From Virgibacillus natechei (lineage in GTDB: Bacteria; Bacillota; Bacilli; Bacillales; Amphibacillaceae): a stretch of 64,000 nt of DNA. This document shows, piece after piece, positions 1-9,391 of the stretch. Position 1 is the first letter of the stretch; each line of letters opens with the position of its first letter. The stretch covers positions 1,860,001 through 1,924,000 of the forward strand of contig NZ_CP110224.1 of the NCBI RefSeq assembly GCF_026013645.1, in the 5' to 3' direction. The notes below the pieces were generated by a model. It worked only from the letters and a program-made list of their open reading frames with translations, had not been told where the DNA came from and made no database searches. The translations under genes were made by a program, and so were the position numbers.

Positions 1-9
1 GGGTTGAGT

Positions 10-300
10 ATGAGTGAAGAAAATCAGTGGTATACGAATAAAGAATTATTTGAACAGTTAAATGGCATGAGAGGTGAATTTAATAACCTTAGAGTAGAAA
101 TGAAAGAAACCAGATCACTGATGAAGCAGTATAACGGTTTACGTGAAGAAATAGGCATCGTCAAGGAAAAAGTTGAACATATGGAAGCTGAGAAAAAAGG
201 TAGAAGCTCAGTAGGTTCAGGTATTAGAAACTGGGGCGGTTGGATAATTTCATTTATTACATTGATTATCCTATTAGCCAAATTTTATGGAGGTGCTTAA
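10..300 (+). CDS. XhlA-like phage lysis-module membrane protein
   Basis: Small protein of about 96 residues. The first two thirds are charged and heptad-like (probable coiled coil). One hydrophobic segment near the C-terminus (WIISFITLIILLAKF) is a likely membrane anchor. This layout, and the position directly before a holin and an endolysin, fit the haemolysin XhlA/BhlA group, which helps phage holins open the membrane. The start is uncertain: TTG at 4 and ATG at 10 are in frame, and the window begins too close to show a ribosome site. The stop codon touches the ATG of the next gene, so the two are probably co-translated. The family call rests on architecture and context. Confidence 0.55.
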   Translation: MSEENQWYTNKELFEQLNGMRGEFNNLRVEMKETRSLMKQYNGLREEIGIVKEKVEHMEAEKKGRSSVGSGIRNWGGWIISFITLIILLAKFYGGA

Positions 301-537
301 ATGAAAAAAGATAACACAATAGTAAGGCTAATTGTAATGTTGTTAGTAGGTGCTAACAGTATTGGCACGATGTATGGGTATAGCTTAATCCCATTTACAG
401 ATGAAGAGATTAGTATGGGTATCTCTGCAGTCGCATTGGTTGTTAGTGAAGTATGGAATCACTTTAAGAATAATAACTACTCAAAAGAAGCTAAGGAAAC
501 TCAGCAAGTGTTGGATAGGAAGAAGAAACAAAAATAA
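301..537 (+). CDS. phage holin, SPP1 type
   Basis: Seventy-eight residues. An N-terminal hydrophobic helix (IVRLIVMLLVGANSIG) is followed by a short loop, a second hydrophobic stretch (MGISAVALVVSEVW) and a lysine-rich tail. This matches the two-helix SPP1/XhlB-type holin family, which forms the membrane lesion that lets the endolysin reach the wall. The gene starts right after the stop of the XhlA-like gene, with GGAGG just upstream. A hairpin with a T-tract follows before the amidase gene. Identification is from size, topology and the lysis-cassette setting. Confidence 0.75.
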   Translation: MKKDNTIVRLIVMLLVGANSIGTMYGYSLIPFTDEEISMGISAVALVVSEVWNHFKNNNYSKEAKETQQVLDRKKKQK

Positions 538-551
538 ATACATAACTTTGA

Positions 552-580
552 GGGGTGTCATATTTGACACTCCTTTTTTT
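552..580 (+). terminator. hairpin with T-tract between holin and endolysin
   Basis: Arms at 552-560 (GGGGTGTCA) and 565-573 (TGACACTCC) pair with one G-T, followed by seven Ts. It looks like an intrinsic terminator or attenuator inside the lysis operon, so amidase expression may depend on read-through or on its own promoter. Confidence 0.55.
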
Positions 581-607
581 ATGGGGAAAATAAGGAGACG
601 ATTATTA

Positions 608-1615
608 ATGGTTAAAACTCAAGATGTAAGATCACAGATGCCCGGTGGAAATAGTAAACGTAACATCTCACAGATTAAAAACATTGCAAGACATCATAGC
701 GCAACTACAGAAGGCACAGCACAATCATTTGCCAACTATCATGTTAATCATCATGGTTGGAACACATCAGGCTATCATGAGGTTATATTACGTGATGGCA
801 CAGTGCAAATAGCTTACGATGATAACGTTGTAACGAATGGTGTAGGAGGTCATAATACACCAACTTATCACATTTGTGTGGTTGGTAGTGGCTCATTTAC
901 AGACAAACAAGAAGAAGCGTTCGAGGAACGTGCTAAAGAGGCTATGAGTCGATTTGGTTTAGATGTTGGCGATGTATTAGGTCACAATGAATTCTCTAAT
1001 ACAAATGGATATAGTCATAGTTCTAATAGTTGCCCTGGTATTGATATGGACAAAGTTCGTGGATGGTTAGGTGGTAGTAGTACGAGCAATTCTAAACCTT
1101 CCACAAGCTCATCTGCAAGTGGTAGAGTAGAATCTAAAGTAAATGGATTACGTTTCTACAGTAAGCCGTCATGGTCAGATAGTGATGTTGCAGGACGAGT
1201 AGATGAAGGAATAGGCTTCCCTAACATTGTGAGAAAGATTAAAGTTGGAAATGGTTATCAATATGAGGTGAAGAATTCAAAGGGTGCTACATATTATATT
1301 ACCGCTGCTAGCAAGTATGTAACAACAACAAGTGGATCTACATCATCCACATCAAGCTCAGGGGGAACGAAATTAAGTTTACCTACAGGTGTCTACAGCA
1401 TGAGTAGAAACAGTAGTGAACAATTAGCCGATGTCAAACTGATACAAGCAGCCTTAAACGCAGCTAACTTTAATTGTGGTGAAGAGGATGGCTATTTCGG
1501 AGCGAAGACAGATGATGCATTGAGAAGATTTCAATCGGTGTATCTACCGTATGAAATTGATGGTGTGTATGGGCAAAACAGTAGACGTGAATTAGATAAA
1601 GTTGTAAATGGATAA
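608..1615 (+). CDS. phage N-acetylmuramoyl-L-alanine amidase (endolysin) with SH3-like and peptidoglycan-binding domains
   Basis: Endolysin of 335 residues. The ATG at 608 is chosen because AAGGAG lies 10 bases upstream; the open frame extends further 5' but has no ribosome site there. Residues 20-150 form an Amidase_2/PGRP zinc domain with HHS at 29-31, GYH at 55-57, H126 in GHNEF and C142 in SCPG as probable zinc ligands and active-site residues. A serine-rich linker leads to an SH3-like wall-binding region (about 175-245), then a second Ser/Thr linker and a PG_binding_1 repeat (about 265-333). It would cleave the lactoyl-alanine amide bond of peptidoglycan at the end of the phage cycle. 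It is the last prophage gene seen here. Confidence 0.9.
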   Translation: MVKTQDVRSQMPGGNSKRNISQIKNIARHHSATTEGTAQSFANYHVNHHGWNTSGYHEVILRDGTVQIAYDDNVVTNGVGGHNTPTYHICVVGSGSFTDKQEEAFEERAKEAMSRFGLDVGDVLGHNEFSNTNGYSHSSNSCPGIDMDKVRGWLGGSSTSNSKPSTSSSASGRVESKVNGLRFYSKPSWSDSDVAGRVDEGIGFPNIVRKIKVGNGYQYEVKNSKGATYYITAASKYVTTTSGSTSSTSSSGGTKLSLPTGVYSMSRNSSEQLADVKLIQAALNAANFNCGEEDGYFGAKTDDALRRFQSVYLPYEIDGVYGQNSRRELDKVVNG

Positions 1616-1626
1616 ATAATATTATA

Positions 1627-1661
1627 GATGCTACTCATTAAATTGGGTAGCATCTTTTTTT
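1627..1661 (+). terminator. rho-independent terminator of the lysis cassette
   Basis: Perfect 8-bp stem GATGCTAC (1627-1634) and GTAGCATC (1647-1654), followed by seven Ts. It ends the prophage lysis transcript. Confidence 0.85.
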
Positions 1662-2481
1662 CCTTTTTTAAGTGTAATACACAGTAGAATAACACAGGAA
1701 TCATTTAGAGGGATGTAGGAGAGTAACAGTATAGTTTGAATGTAATATGTCTAGTTGTAATACTATTGTTGTTCTATGACTCTGTGTGTGATTCGGTTTT
1801 TGTTAGGCTTTCCGTCAAATTAGACGTATAGGTTTCCCAATCTTAGGAGAAAGTAATAAGCATAAAATTTAAAGATATATATACACTATATAATAGGAAG
1901 AAACTCGACAGAAGGATTAATCGTTTTTCTGATTAAACTGGACAAACCTATCAATCTGTGTTAAATTTTACTTAGCAGAAAAAGTGATCGGATAAGTTGG
2001 TTGAAACCTTGATGTATCAGCGTTTTGATGCAAATGGGACAAAAACCATCACAGAAAAAAATTAATCAGATGATGCGTTCAATGGAAAACCAAAATCAAT
2101 CTGATAAAGGAAAAAAATAACGCAATTATTCACTATTAAATTGATATTGTAAAATATTGCACACGATTACCCCTTTCTATTCTGATAGTAAGGGGTATTG
2201 TGTTCAGTTTATCGCAATTTATCGGGCAAATCGACTAAATACGGAAGGTCCTGGGACTGCGCGTAAATGCTCGCCCCACCGAAAACATTTGGGACTACGC
2301 GTAAATTGCCGCGACAAAATATTTGTTCGTCGAAAAACCCCCACGGAATGAAGTTTTGCTTTATCACTTTTACAGCTAATTTCCTCTTTCTTAAAAGAGT
2401 CAGCTAATTGTCAAATTCGTTTGCTTTTGTTGACACTTTTTCTAGTATGATAGAAGTAGTGAATAGTTTGGAGGGATTTCA
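1662..2481. other. 820-bp junction region without a convincing gene
   Basis: Likely junction between the prophage end and the ccd locus. Only short open stretches occur, such as a 30-codon frame at 2028-2120 rich in Q, K and N with no ribosome site. A hairpin lies at 2168-2197 (TACCCCTT and AAGGGGTA), and a two-unit repeat at 2252-2327. An attachment site could be here, but the other prophage end is outside the window, so no att core can be named. Confidence 0.5.
2252..2327. repeat. two 38-bp imperfect direct repeats
   Basis: Both units open with TGGGACT(G/A)CGCGTAAAT; the starts are at 2252 and 2290, 38 bases apart. The 3' halves diverge but both end AAAA(C/T)ATTT-like. The segment is more GC-rich than its surroundings, which suggests an interspersed repeat remnant rather than a local duplication. 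Confidence 0.55.
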
Positions 2482-3189
2482 ATGTCCGAAGAAATTAATA
2501 TCTTTATTGCTTTTGGAGCTGGTTTTTTATCATTTATTTCACCATGTGTGCTACCACTTTTCCCAGCTTTTTTATCTTATATCACAGGCATGAGCGTAAG
2601 TGAATTAAAAGACGATAATACAAAAATAAATAAAAAAGCTTTATTACATACGATTCTTTTCTTACTTGGGTTTTCAAGTGTTTTTGTTATGCTTGGTTTT
2701 ACGACATCATTTATTTCCGAATTTTTATTAACATATCAGGATATAATCCGACAAGTCGGTGCCATTTTAATTATTTTCTTTGGGCTTGTCATTGTAGGGA
2801 TTTTCAATTTTAATTTTCTAATGAAAGATAGAAAAATAAATTTTAAAAATCGACCGTCAGGATTTATAGGTTCCTTTTTTATTGGTTTGGCATTCTCCTT
2901 GGGGTGGACTCCTTGTATGGGGCCTATTCTCGCAATTGTTCTTTCACTAGCTGCAACAAACCCTGACATTGGTATGATTATGATGATTAGTTATGTACTA
3001 GGATTTTCAATACCTTTCTTAGTGTTATCCTTCTTTGTCGGTAAGTTAAAATGGATTAGAAAACATAATGCACTTATCGTTAAAATTGGTGGCTATATAA
3101 TGATCTTTGTTGGGATTGCATTATTCTTTGACTGGATGACTAAATTGACTGCATTTTTAGCGGGATGGTTTGGATTTTATGGATTTTAA
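2482..3189 (+). CDS. ccdA: cytochrome c biogenesis thiol-disulfide transporter CcdA
   Basis: Polytopic protein of 235 residues with six hydrophobic segments. CcdA/DsbD-family proteins carry electrons from cytoplasmic thioredoxin across the membrane to reduce apocytochrome c and spore-coat-related thiols. The two redox cysteines are visible in the family motifs SPCVLP (C22) and TPCMGP (C145). The start ATG at 2482 has GGAGG eight bases upstream. ccdB- and ccdC-like genes follow as in B. subtilis. A thioredoxin-like lipoprotein-type partner (9392) lies in the same region. Confidence 0.95.
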   Translation: MSEEINIFIAFGAGFLSFISPCVLPLFPAFLSYITGMSVSELKDDNTKINKKALLHTILFLLGFSSVFVMLGFTTSFISEFLLTYQDIIRQVGAILIIFFGLVIVGIFNFNFLMKDRKINFKNRPSGFIGSFFIGLAFSLGWTPCMGPILAIVLSLAATNPDIGMIMMISYVLGFSIPFLVLSFFVGKLKWIRKHNALIVKIGGYIMIFVGIALFFDWMTKLTAFLAGWFGFYGF

Positions 3190-3349
3190 TTTTTCTAATA
3201 GTATTCGTGGTATAATATGCTATAATGGAAGAATATTTTAATACTAGGACTTTTGTAATGTTGCAACAGTTATTAATAATTGAAATGACACTAAATAAAG
3301 TGGTGGTTTTTCCCAATACCGAAGTCATTATTAAAAGGGGGAGAGTTGA

Positions 3350-3736
3350 ATGGCAAAAATTCTTGTAGTTGATGATACGAAGTTTATGAGGGTGACACTG
3401 TCAAATTTGTTAACTAAAAATCATCATGAAATTATTGGTAACGCAAAAGATGGAGAAGATGCTATTAGCCAATATAAAAATTTAAAGCCTGATTTAGTAA
3501 TGATGGATATCACGATGCCTGTAATGAATGGAATTGAAGCCATTAAAGAGATAATGAAAATAGATGGTCGTGCCAATGTCATTGTATGTTCCGCCATGGG
3601 ACAGCAAAAGGTAGTCGTAGAAGCCATTGAATCAGGTGCGAGGGATTTTATTGTGAAGCCGTTTGACGAAAATCGTGTATTGGATACAGTGAGCCGTGTT
3701 TTGAATGAATACATCGAAAATCCAATAGACAGTTAG
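3350..3736 (+). CDS. ccdB: single-domain CheY-like response regulator CcdB (YneI)
   Basis: The 128 residues form a stand-alone receiver domain with no output domain. Acidic pair D8-D9, phosphoacceptor D53 (in MMDITMP), the switch Ser/Thr region (VIVCSAMG) and the conserved lysine of VKPF are all present, so it should be phosphorylatable. It lies between ccdA and ccdC as B. subtilis yneI does; there the gene is named ccdB but is dispensable for cytochrome c synthesis. An AAAAGGGGGAGAG ribosome site precedes ATG 3350. A 160-bp gap after ccdA contains TATAAT-like elements, so it may have its own promoter. Confidence 0.85.
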   Translation: MAKILVVDDTKFMRVTLSNLLTKNHHEIIGNAKDGEDAISQYKNLKPDLVMMDITMPVMNGIEAIKEIMKIDGRANVIVCSAMGQQKVVVEAIESGARDFIVKPFDENRVLDTVSRVLNEYIENPIDS

Positions 3737-3750
3737 CTTGGTGATCTAAT

Positions 3751-4218
3751 ATGTTTTGGTTAATTGTAAGTACCGTAGTTGCAGCTTTCATGGCTAGTGT
3801 TATGATAGTGGTTCGATTAAAAGTAGCAAAAAAACCAACTTCCATTAAAAAAATTATTCTACCACCATTATTTATGAGTACAGGTGCATTAATGTTTATT
3901 TTTCCTGAATTCCAAATTAAATGGATACAGGTTTTTGAAGCTTTAGCGGTGGGGATGATTTGTTCAGTTTTTTTAATAAAAACATCTAAATTCGAAATAC
4001 AAGAGCAGGATATTTACTTAATCCCATCCAAAGCCTTTGCTTTCATATTGATAGGGCTCTTACTTTTTCGAATCATTTTTAAATTGGCAATTGGTAGTAG
4101 TATCTCGTTAGGAGAAACGAGTGGAATGTTCTTTATGCTTGCATTTGGCATGATCGTGACCTGGCGTATCTCTATGTTGTATAAGTTTGTGCAGCTTGAA
4201 AAGAAAATCAATTACTAA
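3751..4218 (+). CDS. ccdC: membrane protein CcdC (YneJ, DUF1453)
   Basis: Membrane protein of 155 residues with about five hydrophobic helices and short basic loops. It is the third gene of the ccdA-ccdB-ccdC cluster. CcdC-family proteins are linked to cytochrome c maturation by gene neighbourhood, but no catalytic motif is known or visible here. Only 14 bases separate it from ccdB, and it ends at a strong hairpin, so the two genes probably share a transcript. Family assignment comes from order and topology, and the sequence has the expected length. Confidence 0.8.
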   Translation: MFWLIVSTVVAAFMASVMIVVRLKVAKKPTSIKKIILPPLFMSTGALMFIFPEFQIKWIQVFEALAVGMICSVFLIKTSKFEIQEQDIYLIPSKAFAFILIGLLLFRIIFKLAIGSSISLGETSGMFFMLAFGMIVTWRISMLYKFVQLEKKINY

Positions 4219-4229
4219 TGTACATAGTT

Positions 4230-4261
4230 AATGCGCCTGCCCGGTTGAGGGGAGGCGCATT
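4230..4261. terminator. hairpin between convergent ccdC and yneK
   Basis: Perfect 9-bp stem AATGCGCCT (4230-4238) and AGGCGCATT (4253-4261) lies between the stops of two convergent genes. T-tracts are weak on both sides; it probably serves as a bidirectional terminator. Confidence 0.65.
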
Positions 4262-4273
4262 ATTAATATGAAT

Positions 4274-4741
4274 TTATTTCTTATTGTATCGTTTTTGCCA
4301 ACTTTCGGAGTAGTCTGCCTGTGATTGATTGAAAAAGGCTTCATAGGGAGTTACATCAATGTCTTTCTGTTTTAATTTTTTTCTAAGAAATTTATGATCG
4401 CGTTTTGGAGTGGCTATGATATAGCCTTCTATAAGGATATCTTGTGTGATTAGCTTGCGTTGCTTTTTTAGTGCTACTTCACCTATTTTGCTTGCTATTT
4501 TATGCCTTGCTACGTCTCTGAATAACTCTGGAACGGGAGAGACCAATTCCTCCAAGAGGATTTTTTCATTTTCTTCCCACATATATCTTGTTTGTTCCAT
4601 ATAATATTCTTCCCAATCCATGTTGGAATTACCATCTTCTTTCGGTAATTTTTTCAGGAATTTACGGAACATAAAAAATCCACCAATTCCCATTAAACCA
4701 ATCATTATAAATCCCCATAATATTATTAAATAATCAACCAT
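4274..4741 (-). CDS. yneK: YneK family membrane-anchored protein (DUF2621)
   Basis: A protein of 155 residues with an N-terminal membrane helix (LIILWGFIMIGLMGIGGFF) and a charged cytoplasmic part containing the family-typical PELFRDVA and TPKRDHKFL. The function is unknown in the whole family. The frame is open for 48 more codons upstream, but the ATG at 4741 is preferred because AAAGGAGG precedes it and homologues start at this helix. It sits after ccdC in opposite orientation, as in B. subtilis. Confidence 0.85.
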   Translation of the reverse strand: MVDYLIILWGFIMIGLMGIGGFFMFRKFLKKLPKEDGNSNMDWEEYYMEQTRYMWEENEKILLEELVSPVPELFRDVARHKIASKIGEVALKKQRKLITQDILIEGYIIATPKRDHKFLRKKLKQKDIDVTPYEAFFNQSQADYSESWQKRYNKK

Positions 4742-5103
4742 TATTGACAAATTCCTCCTTTCCTCTATGTCTATTAAAATACCTTTCATATGTGAGCCAA
4801 ACGTTTTAGAATGCAGGAAAAGTGATTTTCTTTCCAAGGAATGGAAAAGAAAGCTAACCTCTTTTTTAAGTCCGTAGTTTAACATAATTTTTTAAATGTT
4901 TTATTTTTCATCATCTTTATAGTAAGATACTAATAATTGGGCGTTATTGTATTAGAAAAACAACTAATCGTTATTATAATAGTAATGTCTTAAAGAGACA
5001 AGCGTCATATTACTGTATAATTTATCATATAATCGAAAATAAAGAAAAACATTTGTTGAAATTTGCTATGAAAAATGACAAAGCTTTAAAAAGGAGGATA
5101 AAT

Positions 5104-6225
5104 GTGGGATTTGAAAATCTGAATCCGGATAATAACGAAAACAACCAAAATTCTAATACGTTGAACACGATTCAATATGATGATACTTTTTCTGGTTTAT
5201 CATCATTGCCCTCCTATATGCTCACATGGATTGAAGAAAATAAAAATGATGTCATCACCGTATGGGATCAGTATGGAAGAATGCTTTATATTTCAAAGTC
5301 AATTGAAAGAATTTTAGGATACAAAACATCTGACCTTCATAATTTGGTCTGGTCCGAAAAGATTTCACCAGAAGATGTCAGGTACATAGAAAAAAACTTT
5401 GATCGTGATATAAATACTGGGCAGGTTTTTAACGTTAAGATTCAAAACAAACAGGGGAAATATATTTGGTCGGAGTGTGTAATTGCAAAATTACAAAGTG
5501 AAGATAAGAATGACGTTCATTATATTGCTACTATTAATGATATTACAGATAAAAAAGAAGCAGAAGAGATGATGCTACGCTCTGAAAAAATGTCAGTAGC
5601 TGGTCAACTTGCAGCAGGAGTAGCACATGAAATTCGAAATCCACTTACTTCAATAAAAGGATTCTTACAATTATTGCAAGCAGGGGGTAAAGGTAAAGAG
5701 GAGTACTATAGTATCATGTTGGATGAAATTGAAAAGATGGAAGCTATTACTTCTGAATTGTTATTTATATCAAAACCAATAACAGAAACGATGAATAAGG
5801 AATCTATTGAAGAGATGATGGATGATGTTTTAACTCTAATGAACTCACAAGCAAACTTAAAAAACATTAAACTCGAAGCTAATTTTACATATAAAGGTTT
5901 TGTCCATTGTAACCGATCCCAAATAAAACAAGTCTTAATTAACTTAGTTAAAAATGCTATTGAAGCAATGGATGATCCTGGTACCATAACACTGGTATCT
6001 AATGCATCTGAAAAGCAAGTTGAATTAAGTATTATTGATGAGGGGCCTGGTATCCCCGAGGAAATTATACATAAATTGGGTGAGCCTTTCTTTACGACAA
6101 AAAATAGTGGTACAGGGCTAGGAATTATGATAACCAAACAAATACTTGAGCGTCATGATGGAACATTAGAAATTGAACAAAACATCGATAAAGGAACTAC
6201 ATTTCGTATACTAATGCCGTTATAG
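5104..6225 (+). CDS. cytoplasmic PAS-domain sensor histidine kinase, sporulation-kinase type
   Basis: A GTG start at 5104 is chosen: AAGGAGG ends six bases before it, and the in-frame TTG further upstream has none. The product has 373 residues and no membrane helix. After a polar N-terminus, residues about 40-150 form a PAS domain (VWDQYGRMLYISKS...RILGYK). A HisKA helix pair follows with phospho-acceptor H175 in VAHEIRNPL, then a HATPase domain with the N box (LVKNAIEAMDD), DEGPGIPE and GTGLGI. This matches the soluble kinases that feed the Spo0F phosphorelay (KinA/KinE type). No response regulator is adjacent, which also fits an orphan phosphorelay kinase. The exact signal is unknown. In B. 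subtilis, coat and spore genes occupy this place. Confidence 0.85.
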   Translation: MGFENLNPDNNENNQNSNTLNTIQYDDTFSGLSSLPSYMLTWIEENKNDVITVWDQYGRMLYISKSIERILGYKTSDLHNLVWSEKISPEDVRYIEKNFDRDINTGQVFNVKIQNKQGKYIWSECVIAKLQSEDKNDVHYIATINDITDKKEAEEMMLRSEKMSVAGQLAAGVAHEIRNPLTSIKGFLQLLQAGGKGKEEYYSIMLDEIEKMEAITSELLFISKPITETMNKESIEEMMDDVLTLMNSQANLKNIKLEANFTYKGFVHCNRSQIKQVLINLVKNAIEAMDDPGTITLVSNASEKQVELSIIDEGPGIPEEIIHKLGEPFFTTKNSGTGLGIMITKQILERHDGTLEIEQNIDKGTTFRILMPL

Positions 6226-6265
6226 AAACAAACATAATTTATTTTTGCAAAATATGAATATTAGT

Positions 6266-6299
6266 ATAAGGAATACTTATCACTTGAAATAAGTTATTT
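6266..6299 (+). promoter_or_regulatory. paired ATAA...TTAT dyads upstream of aconitase (possible CcpC sites)
   Basis: Two palindromes lie in the acnA leader: ATAAG-N5-CTTAT at 6266-6280 and AAATAA-G-TTATTT at 6287-6299. CcpC, the citrate-responsive repressor of Bacillus citB, is known to bind ATAA/TTAT dyads, so these are good candidates. A weak CodY-like match with four mismatches lies at 6384-6398. The assignment is by pattern only. Confidence 0.4.
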
Positions 6300-6497
6300 A
6301 TATAGGATTCGTACATTTATTTAATTGTTTTATCCAGCAAATTCATATAAGATAGATAGTGTAGTAGTGTTTTTTCATAGGTTTATATTCTGAAATTATG
6401 AAAACAAGTTAAACATTTTGTCCACTTCATATTAGTTTCATAGATTCTTCAATATTGATAAATTAGGACAAAATATGACGGAGAGGGGATTAGGTAT

Positions 6498-9209
6498 ATG
6501 GGTAAGAGTAATGAATTTAATGCTAAAAAACAATTTGAGTTAAATGGAAAAACGTATAATTATTATGAGTTAAAAGCTTTAGAAGAAGCTGGTATGGGCA
6601 AAGTATCACGCTTACCATTTTCTGTTCGCGTTCTTTTAGAATCACTGGTGCGTCAGCATGATGGCCATCAAATAAAGGATGAGCATGTACAAGGACTTTC
6701 AAAGTGGGGTACAAAAGAAGGGAAAGGATCAGATGTTCCATTCAAACCTTCACGAGTGATTTTGCAAGATTTCACAGGTGTCCCTGCAGTAGTTGATCTG
6801 GCATCATTACGTAAAGCGATGGTTGATATGGGAGGAGAACCTGATAAAATCAATCCTGAAGTTCCAGTGGACTTAGTAATTGACCATTCTGTACAAGTGG
6901 ATCAATATGGTACACCAAATGCACTTCAAGCTAATATGGATCTGGAATTTGAAAGAAATGCTGAGCGCTATGAATTTTTAAATTGGGCACAAAAAGCATT
7001 TGATAATTATCGTGCTGTTCCACCTGCAACTGGTATCGTTCACCAGGTTAACCTGGAATATATTGCAAACGTTGTTCATGGTCTAGAAAACGAAGATGGT
7101 GAATATGATGCATTTCCTGATACACTTATGGGAACCGACTCTCACACCACAATGATTAACGGATTGGGTGTACTCGGATGGGGTGTTGGTGGTATTGAAG
7201 CTGAAGCTGGAATGCTAGGTCAACCATCTTTCTTCCCTGCACCGGAAGTAATTGGTGTTAAATTTGTAGGAAGTTTCCCAAATGGAACTACGGCAACCGA
7301 TTTAGCTTTAAAAGTAACAAAAGTGTTACGTGATAAGAATGTTGTAGGTAAGTTTGTTGAATACTTTGGACCAGGACTACAAGACATGCCACTAGCTGAC
7401 CGTGCAACTATTTCAAATATGGCTCCTGAATATGGAGCAACTTGCGGATTTTTCCCTGTAGACCAAGAATCGCTGAATTATATGCGCTTAACTGGCCGTA
7501 GCGAAGAACAAATTGATTTAGTTGAAAAATACTCTAAAATAAATGATCTTTGGTATTCACCGGATCAAGCTGATCCTGAATATACGGAGGTAGTTGAAAT
7601 AGACCTATCTGAATTAGAGCCGAATCTATCTGGGCCAAAACGTCCACAGGATTTAATCTCTTTATCAAACATGAAAGAGGAATTTAATAAAGCTATTACA
7701 GCTCCAGAAGGAAATCAAGGTTTTGGGTTAGATAAATCTGATTTTCAAAAGGAAGTAACAGTTGAGCACGCAAATGGTAATAAATCATCGTTAAAGACGG
7801 GGTCACTCGCAATTGCAGCCATTACTTCTTGCACCAATACATCGAATCCATATGTTATGTTAGGCGCTGGGCTTCTAGCTAAAAATGCTGTTGAAAAAGG
7901 ATTAGATGTGCCTGACTATGTGAAAACATCGTTAGCTCCGGGTTCTAAAGTTGTTACACGTTATCTTGAGGATTCTGGATTAATGACATATTTAGATCAA
8001 TTAGGATTCAATCTGGTTGGATATGGTTGTACGACGTGTATCGGTAACTCAGGTCCATTACTACCTGAAATTGAAAAGGGAATAGAAGAAAACGAATTAA
8101 TCGCTTCATCTGTTCTGTCTGGAAACCGTAACTTTGAAGGGCGTATCCACCCAATGGTGAAAGCAAATTATTTAGCGTCACCACCATTAGTTGTTGCCTA
8201 TGCTTTGGCTGGTACCGTTGATTTAGATTTAACAAAAGAAGCATTAGGAACAGATAAAGACGGAAATGAAGTTTACATGAATGATATCTGGCCAACAATG
8301 AAAGAAATAAAAGAGCAGGTAAATAGCGTGGTAAAACCAGAAATTTTCCGAAAAGAATATGAAAATGTATTCGAATCTAATGAGAAATGGAATGAAATTG
8401 ATACAACAGATGAACCATTGTTTGAATGGGATAGCGAATCAACATATATTCAAAATCCGCCATTTTTCGAGGAATTAACAAAAGAACCAGGTACGGTTAA
8501 TGCTTTAAATAACTTACGTGCAATTGGTAAATTTGGTGATTCTGTAACAACGGACCATATTTCTCCAGCAGGTGCAATTGCAAAAGATATGCCAGCAGGT
8601 CAACATTTGCAGGAAAAAGGGATTTCTCCACGAAACTTTAATTCTTACGGTTCACGTCGTGGTAACCATGAGATTATGATGCGTGGAACATTTGCTAATA
8701 TACGTATCCGTAATTCATTGGCACCAGGCACAGAGGGTGGTTATACAACATATTGGCCTACTGAAGAAATCATGCCAATTTATGATGCTGCAATGAAATA
8801 CCAAGAGCAAGGTACTGGCTTAATTGTGATGGGTGGTAAGGACTATGGAATGGGCTCATCACGTGATTGGGCTGCAAAAGGTACAAATCTTTTAGGTATT
8901 AAAACAGTAATTGCGGAAAGCTTCGAACGTATTCACCGTTCAAACTTGGTTATGATGGGTGTTCTTCCATTACAGTTTGAAAAAGGAGAAAGTGCAGAAA
9001 CGTTAGGTTTAACAGGCAGAGAAACCTTTAACGTGGAAATTGATGAATCGGTTAGCGCACATGATCTAGTGACTATTACTGCAGTTGATGAAAAAGGAAA
9101 AACAATTAAATTTAAAGCAGTTGCTCGCTTTGATAGTGACGTGGAAATCGATTATTACCGTCATGGTGGTATTTTACCAATGGTATTACGTGATAAATTG
9201 CAAGGATAA
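6498..9209 (+). CDS. acnA: aconitate hydratase AcnA (CitB)
   Basis: Full-length aconitase A of 903 residues; interconverts citrate and isocitrate in the TCA cycle through a [4Fe-4S] cluster. The three cluster cysteines are C445 (SCTNTSNP), C511 and C514 ([10 protein letters not shown]). The C-terminal swivel domain contains the substrate-binding [10 protein letters not shown] motif. Proteins of this family double as iron-responsive RNA-binding regulators in Bacillus. A GAGGGG ribosome site precedes ATG 6498. The gene is monocistronic, with a long leader holding CcpC-like dyads and a strong terminator 3 bases past the stop. Confidence 0.98.
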   Translation: MGKSNEFNAKKQFELNGKTYNYYELKALEEAGMGKVSRLPFSVRVLLESLVRQHDGHQIKDEHVQGLSKWGTKEGKGSDVPFKPSRVILQDFTGVPAVVDLASLRKAMVDMGGEPDKINPEVPVDLVIDHSVQVDQYGTPNALQANMDLEFERNAERYEFLNWAQKAFDNYRAVPPATGIVHQVNLEYIANVVHGLENEDGEYDAFPDTLMGTDSHTTMINGLGVLGWGVGGIEAEAGMLGQPSFFPAPEVIGVKFVGSFPNGTTATDLALKVTKVLRDKNVVGKFVEYFGPGLQDMPLADRATISNMAPEYGATCGFFPVDQESLNYMRLTGRSEEQIDLVEKYSKINDLWYSPDQADPEYTEVVEIDLSELEPNLSGPKRPQDLISLSNMKEEFNKAITAPEGNQGFGLDKSDFQKEVTVEHANGNKSSLKTGSLAIAAITSCTNTSNPYVMLGAGLLAKNAVEKGLDVPDYVKTSLAPGSKVVTRYLEDSGLMTYLDQLGFNLVGYGCTTCIGNSGPLLPEIEKGIEENELIASSVLSGNRNFEGRIHPMVKANYLASPPLVVAYALAGTVDLDLTKEALGTDKDGNEVYMNDIWPTMKEIKEQVNSVVKPEIFRKEYENVFESNEKWNEIDTTDEPLFEWDSESTYIQNPPFFEELTKEPGTVNALNNLRAIGKFGDSVTTDHISPAGAIAKDMPAGQHLQEKGISPRNFNSYGSRRGNHEIMMRGTFANIRIRNSLAPGTEGGYTTYWPTEEIMPIYDAAMKYQEQGTGLIVMGGKDYGMGSSRDWAAKGTNLLGIKTVIAESFERIHRSNLVMMGVLPLQFEKGESAETLGLTGRETFNVEIDESVSAHDLVTITAVDEKGKTIKFKAVARFDSDVEIDYYRHGGILPMVLRDKLQG

Positions 9210-9212
9210 TAT

Positions 9213-9262
9213 TATACGAATAAAAGCTCTTACACATTTCGTGTAGGAGCTTTATTCGTATA
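9213..9262 (+). terminator. long terminator hairpin of acnA
   Basis: Arms at 9213-9235 and 9241-9262 pair over about 22 bp with one bulge and one G-T; the core is TATACGAATAAA with TTTATTCGTATA. The near-perfect symmetry could also work on the opposite strand. Confidence 0.8.
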
Positions 9263-9391
9263 AATGAATTTTTTTCGAACAATGAGTGTATTCTATTTAC
9301 AAATGATAGAAATGGACATACCATTAAATTATATAGAATATAAATGAATAATAGTTACTTATACATGCAATACGAACCTAGGGGGGATTAA

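Noticed and set aside
2157-2351. Open frame of 64 codons after the prophage
   Set aside because: It runs through a hairpin and the 38-bp repeat, with no ribosome site and no family resemblance.
2430-2451. TTGACA and TATGAT upstream of ccdA as a promoter
   Set aside because: The spacer is only 10 bases; not a functional sigma-A pair.
6384-6398. CodY box upstream of acnA
   Set aside because: Four mismatches to the 15-bp consensus in AT-rich DNA; mentioned only as a weak candidate.
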